The translations under genes were made by a program, and so were the position numbers. From assembly GCA_043228905.1 (NCBI GenBank), contig JBHGNT010000001.1, forward strand, positions 34,596,001 to 34,660,000: a stretch of DNA of 64,000 nucleotides, in the 5' to 3' direction. This document shows positions 61,401-64,000 of the stretch, piece after piece. Positions within the stretch are counted from its first letter, which is position 1, and every line of letters starts with the position of its first letter. Source of the stretch: Azolla caroliniana (Eukaryota > Polypodiophyta). The notes beneath the pieces are model-generated. The model worked only from the letters and a program-made list of their open reading frames with translations, was not told the DNA's origin and ran no database searches.

Positions 61401-62450
61401 GAAATGATGGTACAAGGAAACCCATGGTCCACAATTAGGAAAATCCACAATATATAATCATCCCACGAATTCCAGAAGATACCACTAGAATGGCCAGCCA
61501 AATTGCGAATTAAATAGTTCCATGGAGTAGAATAGAAGAAGTAAGATATATGGGCATATATTTTTGTTTTTGCTTGTTGTAAGAGAGAGTTAGAGATAGA
61601 GATTATATACCGAAAGACAATAAATTCTGTTCAGTTTGGTTTGTACGAGACAAATGTGCAAGTACATGTAAAAGTTTGAATCAATCAATCAATATCATGA
61701 ATGGGAGAGTGAGTGGGATATCTCAAGTATCCATCTCATTAATGCTAAGGCATCTCCTCTTACACTAATAGGGCAACGGTGGAATTTTACATCAAATAAA
61801 GTGTGTTAACAACAAGCTAACACACAAGTGCGTTATGGTCGAGGTTGATATATCAATAAAGAACAACCCTATACATTGTATTCAGAATCCTACATAATAG
61901 ACTTGGAGGGGGGGGGGGTCATGAATAAGATAGATCAACCAACAACCATTGCTTAATCACGAAGATCATTGTTTGGCACACTATGTACTTCCATTGGCCT
62001 CAAGACATTTCCAACATGGATCGATCTAGGACGGATATTTTCAAAAGCTATGAAATTACATCTCTACGAACACACTGCAATCTTTTAAGGTCTCATAATC
62101 AAGTATCGTTGTAGTTCACTTTCATAAAATGCCACGCCACAACGAGAATAGTAGTGAATAGATATGTAGGAGTAATTTGTTTTGGTTTCCTCATTGCCAT
62201 ATAGAGTTCCGTCAAGCTTTCGATAAAAATGGACCTACTAATGAAGCGAGGATGATGCCACGTAGTTTAATCGTTCCATTTCACTTCATTTTCTCGTAGA
62301 TCAAGCAAGCAAACTATTGTGGAGTCCCATGGCGTGGAGATTAAGGATGGCGTGGCGGGAGACATGTGAAAGGATTAGGGACTCGGAACGTGTCAACGAG
62401 ATCCCCACCCACTGGGTCTAGACGGACGGACGGACGGATGGACGTGGCCG
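58409..62450. other. Intergenic region
   Basis: No gene was recognised. It starts with AAACCCTAAACCCTAAAC near 58491-58508 (telo-box-like, likely the old promoter of the pseudogene) and a 57-bp tandem repeat at 58630-58745. A stretch at 60650-61130 has short phrases (for example CGRLLDAYKLFE on the plus strand) reminiscent of pentatricopeptide-repeat proteins, but it is broken and too weak to call. A G run lies near 61909-61917. Confidence 0.45.
58630..58745. repeat. 57-bp tandem repeat with internal stem
   Basis: Two copies with period 57 bp. Each holds GTGGCTTA and its exact reverse complement TAAGCCAC about 30 bases apart, so each could form an 8-bp stem. A partial third start (ACCATAGAACCAT) follows. 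The copies differ by only about two bases. Confidence 0.8.
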
Positions 62451-62457
62451 GGTTTGA

Positions 62458-62485
62458 GGGTTTAGGGTTTAGGCCCTAGGGTTTA
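62458..62485 (+). promoter_or_regulatory. Telo-box-like cluster upstream of BAHD gene
   Basis: GGGTTTAGGGTTTAGG followed by CCTAGGGTTTA lies about 390-420 bases before the ATG at 62877. It may be a promoter element or a short interstitial telomere-like sequence. Confidence 0.45.
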
Positions 62486-62876
62486 CAGAACACCGACGAC
62501 GACGTTGACGGAGGATAACTCCATAAACTACGTATTTACGTATTTATTTGATTCGAAATAATTTTGGCGACATTCCATTATTTTCGCGGCGACTGGTTAG
62601 GTGAGAAAAAATCAAATAAATTCAAACCAAAAAACAAAGGAGCAGGCGACAGAGAGACAGATCAGAGAAAGACTCTGAGAGAGCTGGCCATCGCCATCGC
62701 TCATCACACAGAATATCGAAGGAAGCTAACGCCCCCTTTAACTCACCGCTCGCCGTATGCGCATTCGCCTATCATCTTCATCACCATCGCCATAGCCTCA
62801 CAGTGTGAAGCACTGCACAGGCTTGCGATCATCTCTAACTGAAATCTAGAGAACCATCTTTTCCATCGCTGTCTCC

Positions 62877-64000
62877 ATGGGCTCTCAAGGTGAAGCTTCA
62901 CCATCCCCTCTCCCTCTCAAATTATCTCCCATCGAAACCATCCTTCCATCTCAAAACACAGACTCGACTCCCATCCCGCTCTCTCTGATCGACCACTGCC
63001 TTGCCTACGTCGTGGACACAGTCTACTTCTATCCTAAGCCTATCGAAGGTTGCCACCATCGCCACGAGCTCGTCCCCAAGCTTCGCCAAGCCCTCTCGGA
63101 GATACTCGTCCCTTATCATTTCCTTGCGGGGAGGCTAGCTCAGAACCCCAGCAATGGGATGTTAGAGCTGGATTGTGGGAGGCAGGGAGCCGTCTTTGCC
63201 TCGGCCTCCTGCGAGCTAGCTATGGCCGACCTCGGAGACGTCACATTCCCTAACCCTGCATTTCGTGGCTTGGTCCTGCAGCCACCTCTGCAGAACGCCG
63301 GCGCTGCCAAGATGACAGACGCCCCCCTCCTCATGATGCAGGTAAAAAAAGTATTTACATATATACGTAGATTCATGGGACTGTGAGAGGGCTATACATA
63401 TATACTTAGTTCCCAATCTTTCTTCTCCTCCACAATTCTCTCAGAAATCCATGGAAGCTCCTCGGAGCTATATGTACGTAGTTTAGCCATTGCTTCTCTA
63501 GGAGCAAACTGATCTCCACTCACTCTGAGAAGTTATGCGTCCTATGGTTCCTCCGTGTAACCTCCATCTCCGTCTCTTGTCGTTCGTTCGTTTTTTCCGA
63601 GTACTTGGCCACACCACACACAGTTGCTCTGACATGAGAAGTAAATATAACCATGATTGATTGTTTTGCAGGTAACAGAGTTCAAGTGTGGTGGCTTCAC
63701 CATCGGTTTCTCCATGAATCATGCTGTTTTCGACGGGCAAGGTGCCTTGGAGTTCGTCATGAACTTTGCGTCTCTGTGCAGGGGAGATGGGCTGGTTCTC
63801 GAGCCGAGGCCCCATGACCGAGCTCTCCTCATGCCCCGAAACCCTCCTCGAGTCTCATTCCAACACCCGGAGGTCATCAAGCCCTGCGACATCCCCAAGG
63901 ATAACCCATTCACCACCGCCGACCTTGCAGACCTCGACTTCTCTGCCATGAAGCTCTCACAGTCCCACGTCTTCAAGAGCTTCCCTGTTTCTGCAGACAT
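62877..64000 (+). CDS. BAHD acyltransferase, 5' part (cut by window edge)
   Basis: Exon 1 is 62877-63341 and exon 2 starts at 63672 and runs off the window in phase. BAHD enzymes transfer acyl groups from CoA thioesters to alcohols or amines in the cytosol. The visible 264 or so residues show the N-terminal half: LSLIDHCLAYVVDTVYFYP, RQALSEILVPYHFLAGRLAQN (the family's LxxxLxxYYPxAGRL), and the catalytic HxxxD as NHAVFDG with His at 172 and Asp at 176, within FTIGFSMNHAVFDGQGA. The C-terminal DFGWG motif would lie outside. The intron position just before the HxxxD region is common in BAHD genes. The substrate cannot be inferred. Codon use is GC-rich. Confidence 0.9.

Overview
The window looks like nuclear DNA of a flowering plant. 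It is AT-rich, with intron-dense genes using GT-AG splice sites, plastid-targeted proteins encoded in the nucleus, many microsatellites, and decayed LTR-retrotransposon and SINE remnants. Telo-box motifs (AAACCCTA type) lie upstream of some genes. I cannot name the lineage from sequence alone. No bacterial or organellar genes, CRISPR arrays or operons were seen. All gene models were assembled by eye from splice sites, reading phase and remembered protein families.

Layout from left to right. 1-1.8 kb: no recognisable gene, several microsatellites. 1.8-5.5 kb: a decayed Copia-type LTR retrotransposon on the minus strand, with one nearly complete LTR at its 5' end, a tRNA-iMet-type primer-binding site, and broken gag, protease, integrase and a trace of reverse transcriptase. 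Its left end is a snap-back inverted duplication of LTR sequence. 7.5-10.5 kb: a 7-exon Rab7-class (RABG) GTPase gene with a 27-nt microexon and a GC-AG intron. 12.6-26.2 kb: a 14-exon gene for a roughly 2700-residue URB1/Npa1-like nucleolar protein (60S ribosome biogenesis), with telo-boxes just upstream and a gag-like relic in its largest intron.

28.4-34.9 kb: two intronless, GC-rich, secreted dirigent-family paralogues in the same orientation, separated by about 5 kb of repeats. 36.7-41.8 kb (minus strand): a 12-exon base-exchange phosphatidylserine synthase (PSS1 type), followed by a degenerate 58-bp minisatellite. 46.0-48.5 kb: a 5-exon chloroplast (thylakoid-lumen) lipocalin. 48.65-49.25 kb: two convergent tRNA-like SINE modules and a tandem duplication. 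50.2-52.4 kb: a 3-exon plastid ribosomal protein uL5 gene, with six apparently identical 229-bp tandem repeats starting about 220 bp after its stop codon. 55.2-58.4 kb (minus strand): a proton-pump-interactor-like pseudogene with several frame breaks. 62.9-64.0 kb: the start of a BAHD acyltransferase gene cut by the window edge.

The genes do not form one pathway. They are an ordinary gene neighbourhood: membrane traffic (Rab7), ribosome biogenesis in nucleolus and plastid (URB1, uL5c), membrane lipid synthesis (PSS1), thylakoid lipid protection (lipocalin) and specialised cell-wall or phenolic metabolism (dirigents, BAHD). The most unusual items are the 229-bp array, the atypical dirigent pair with a shared N-terminal motif, the snap-back LTR structure, and the GC-AG intron with microexon in the Rab7 gene. 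I found no convincing undescribed multi-gene system.
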